Assembly (NCBI GenBank): GCA_002455335.1
Contig: DKKP01000227.1
Location: 185-8,215, forward strand
Source of the DNA: Anaerolineales bacterium UBA6663
GTDB taxonomy: Bacteria > Chloroflexota > Anaerolineae > Anaerolineales > UBA6663
Direction: 5' to 3'
Length of the DNA: 8,031 bases
Shown: piece after piece, positions 6,823-8,031 of the stretch
Layout of the letters: each line of letters opens with the position of its first letter
How positions within the stretch are numbered: the stretch's first letter is position 1
Made by a program: the position numbers and the translations under genes
Notes under the pieces: model-generated
The model's database searches: none
Told to the model about the DNA's origin: nothing
The model's input: only the letters and a program-made list of their open reading frames with translations

Positions 6823-6836
6823 TCCGCCATGGCGGA
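6823..6836. promoter_or_regulatory. Perfect 14-nt palindrome TCCGCCATGGCGGA
   Basis: Seven bases each side read the same on both strands, 124 bases before the SDR start. It could be an operator for the SDR gene. In GC-rich DNA a 14-nt perfect palindrome in a gap of this size is uncommon but not decisive. Confidence 0.35.
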
Positions 6837-6867
6837 GCGCGCAGGCCGGGCCACGGAGGAGCCCATC

Positions 6868-6894
6868 GTGCGCACGCATGAGTTGATGCCCTGA
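6868..6894 (+). CDS. Possible 8-codon leader ORF before the SDR gene
   Basis: GTG at 6868 is preceded by GGAGGA (6855-6860) at 7 bases, the strongest Shine-Dalgarno match noted in the window, yet the frame reads only VRTHELMP before TGA. An in-frame ATG at 6829 would give 21 residues. It could be a regulatory leader peptide, the remnant of a decayed gene (the start faintly recalls CBS-domain N-termini), or chance. A stem-loop (6912-6938) and the SDR RBS follow. Confidence 0.25.
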   Translation: MRTHELMP

Positions 6895-6911
6895 GCGACG
6901 CGGCCGCGGGC

Positions 6912-6938
6912 GGCTCCGGCCGACGGTCAAACGGAGCC
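6912..6938 (+). promoter_or_regulatory. Stem-loop in the SDR 5' leader
   Basis: GGCTCCG (6912-6918) pairs perfectly with CGGAGCC (6932-6938) around a 13-base loop, ending 12 bases before the GAGGT ribosome site. An overlapping CGGCCG...CGGCCG pairing (6901-6906 with 6917-6922) is mutually exclusive with it, so two folds are possible. Confidence 0.35.
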
Positions 6939-6950
6939 TGCACGGCGAGC

Positions 6951-6955
6951 GAGGT
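6951..6955 (+). promoter_or_regulatory. Ribosome binding site of the SDR gene
   Basis: GAGGT lies 5 bases before the ATG at 6961 and fixes that start. The transporter and the minus-strand repeat protein have no comparable site. Confidence 0.6.
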
Positions 6956-6960
6956 AAGCG

Positions 6961-7650
6961 ATGTCCCAATCCCTATCCGGTCAGGTCGCGCTCGTCACCG
7001 GCGGCAGCACGCTGCTCGCCGAGGCCGTCTGCGTCGCCCTGGCGCAGCAGGGCGTGCCCGTGGTTGCAAACGGGCCGCTGGCTGACCGCCTCGACTCTCT
7101 CGTCGCGGCTGTGGCGGCGGTCGGCGGGCAGGCCGTGCCTGTGCCCGGCCCGCTCGAGACGCCGGCCCAGGCCGAAGCGCTGGTGAGCGCCGTGCTCGGC
7201 GCGTTCGGCAGGCTCGATCTCGTCGTCTGGATCGCGCCGTTCTGGAACGGCGGCCTGATCCACGAGCATTCGGTGGCCGTGTGGGATCGGGTGCTCGCGG
7301 GCAATCTGCGCGAGCCCTTCTTGCTGGCGCGTGCCGCGCTGCCTGTGCTGCGCGATCAGGGCAGCGGCCAGATCCTGGCGATCGGGTCCGATTCGGCGCT
7401 CGGCGCCTATGCCCGCGATGGCGCCTTCAACGTGGCGCTGCACGGCCTGAACGCGCTGATGGATTTGATCCGCATCGAGAACGCCGAACACGGCATCCGC
7501 GTCCACGTCCTTGCGCCGGGCCTGGCGCAGACGCAAACCCACGACGCTGAAGGCCTGCCCAACCTGACGACGGCCGACGTTGCGGCCTGGGCTATCTGGG
7601 TGCTTACCCGGCCGGCGCATCTGCGGCCCAATGGCCCGATCGTGATCTAG
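6961..7650 (+). CDS. SDR-fold protein lacking the catalytic Tyr/Lys and cofactor glycines (probable pseudoenzyme)
   Basis: The whole length (229 aa) follows the classical short-chain dehydrogenase/reductase Rossmann layout of FabG-like proteins: TGG at 13-15, an Asn at 115 (VWDRVLAGNL), the IGS strand with Ser143, and IRVHVLAPG (179-187). Key residues are changed. TGxxxGIG reads TGGSTLLA (Gly18Leu, Gly20Ala), the NNAG motif reads WIAP (90-93), and the YxxxK pair is Phe156 and Leu160 (FNVAL), 13 residues after Ser143 exactly where FabG has its Tyr. The C-terminus stops at NGPIVI, short of the usual GG-containing tail. The frame is intact with an RBS, so it is a maintained protein rather than a decaying gene. 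Ordinary dehydrogenase activity is unlikely; a binding, scaffold or regulatory role is inferred. Automatic pipelines would call it SDR family oxidoreductase. It is convergent with the next gene, 26 bases apart. Confidence 0.88.
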   Translation: MSQSLSGQVALVTGGSTLLAEAVCVALAQQGVPVVANGPLADRLDSLVAAVAAVGGQAVPVPGPLETPAQAEALVSAVLGAFGRLDLVVWIAPFWNGGLIHEHSVAVWDRVLAGNLREPFLLARAALPVLRDQGSGQILAIGSDSALGAYARDGAFNVALHGLNALMDLIRIENAEHGIRVHVLAPGLAQTQTHDAEGLPNLTTADVAAWAIWVLTRPAHLRPNGPIVI

Positions 7651-7676
7651 CCCCGGCCACGTCAGCGCCGGCGCCA

Positions 7677-8031
7677 TCAAGTCGTTCGGGGGTCGGTCCG
7701 CGCGCTGTGCGCCTCATCTGGGAAGTGCGCGTGCGCCAGCCCCCAGAAGCGCACGCCGTGGCGTTCGACCTTCTGGGCGCGGCCACTGACCGCGAGCTCG
7801 GCCAGCGCCTGGCGGACGTGGCCGGGCGCCCAACGGGCGAGCGCGCGCTCGAGCTCGTCCTGGCGCATCGGGTGGCGCGTGATCACGCTTACGATCGCGT
7901 CGATCAGGTCGGGCCCGCCGCTTAGGTCGAAGATCCCCTGCGCGGGCTGGACGACCTGCGCCAGCCCCCCGAGGATCCGCGTGGCGCGTTCCAGCCCGGC
8001 CTCATCGGGCGGCTCCACCCACGTCTCGGCC
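7677..8031 (-). CDS. C-terminal part of an unidentified protein with a probable winged-helix end
   Basis: The frame is open through the right edge (AETW precedes a GTG at 8018), so the gene starts outside the window and only about 117 C-terminal residues are seen. I do not recognise the family. Counting from the window edge, residues about 30-60 look helical (GGPDLIDAIVSVITRHP), followed by a helix-turn-helix-like stretch (MRQDELERALARWAPGHVRQALAEL) and a short beta wing (GRAQKVERHGVRFWGL), the pattern of a winged-helix domain. The last about 18 residues are polar and probably disordered. DNA binding is possible but many enzymes carry such a C-terminal module. GTG 8018 could also be a genuine start of a small 113-aa protein, but no RBS is seen before it. 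Confidence 0.65.
   Translation of the reverse strand, partial: AETWVEPPDEAGLERATRILGGLAQVVQPAQGIFDLSGGPDLIDAIVSVITRHPMRQDELERALARWAPGHVRQALAELAVSGRAQKVERHGVRFWGLAHAHFPDEAHSARTDPRTT

Noticed and set aside
6036..6875. Minus-strand frame over the peptidase 3' part and the following gap
   Set aside because: It is antisense to conserved M20 motifs and its product has no recognisable domain.
6973..7680. Minus-strand open frame opposite the SDR gene
   Set aside because: It is the antisense shadow of a frame with clear SDR fold motifs and an RBS; the translation is Arg/Gln/His-rich with no domain.
1..8031. CRISPR array, tRNA/rRNA, insertion sequence or toxin-antitoxin pair
   Set aside because: I saw no regularly spaced long repeats, tRNA-like cloverleaf, transposase motifs or small paired ORFs.

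Overview
The window is GC-rich (mostly G/C at third codon positions) and holds five complete or nearly complete genes plus one gene cut by the right edge. The best guess for the source is a member of the Chloroflexota. The penicillin-binding protein ends in an Ig-like domain and a Thr/Pro-rich tail of the kind common on surface proteins of that phylum, there are small single-pass proteins of unknown function, and the genes sit alone rather than in tight operons. This is an inference from protein style; there is no rRNA or marker gene to confirm it.

Layout: (1) 5-3142 (+) is a class A penicillin-binding protein (glycosyltransferase plus transpeptidase) with a long cytoplasmic N-tail and a C-terminal Ig-like domain and TP-rich tail. 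(2) 3143-3501 is a 359-base non-coding gap with a diverged 17-nt direct repeat and a long two-part stem-loop that looks like a dispersed intergenic repeat. (3) 3502-4899 (+) is a cation diffusion facilitator (Zn-type) transporter with three consecutive copies of the cytoplasmic CTD instead of one. (4) 4900-4994 is a repeat-rich gap between convergent genes. (5) 4995-5528 (-) is a 177-aa membrane-anchored protein built from 14-residue Pro-periodic repeats, function unknown. (6) 5529-5594 is a short divergent promoter region with a 15-nt dyad. (7) 5595-6743 (+) is an M20-family (carboxypeptidase G2-like) metallopeptidase. (8) 6744-6960 is a leader region with a perfect 14-nt palindrome, a possible 8-codon leader ORF with a strong Shine-Dalgarno, and a stem-loop. 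(9) 6961-7650 (+) is an SDR-fold protein that has lost the catalytic Tyr and Lys and most of the cofactor-binding glycines. (10) 7677-8031 (-) is the C-terminal part of an unidentified protein with a probable winged-helix end.

The genes do not form an obvious pathway: cell-wall synthesis, metal efflux, peptide or amino-acid-conjugate hydrolysis and a probable pseudoenzyme sit side by side. I see no phage, IS, CRISPR, toxin-antitoxin or tRNA/rRNA signal. The most unusual items are the triple-CTD transporter, the inactive-looking SDR and the 14-residue-repeat protein; none amounts to a clearly new multi-gene system.
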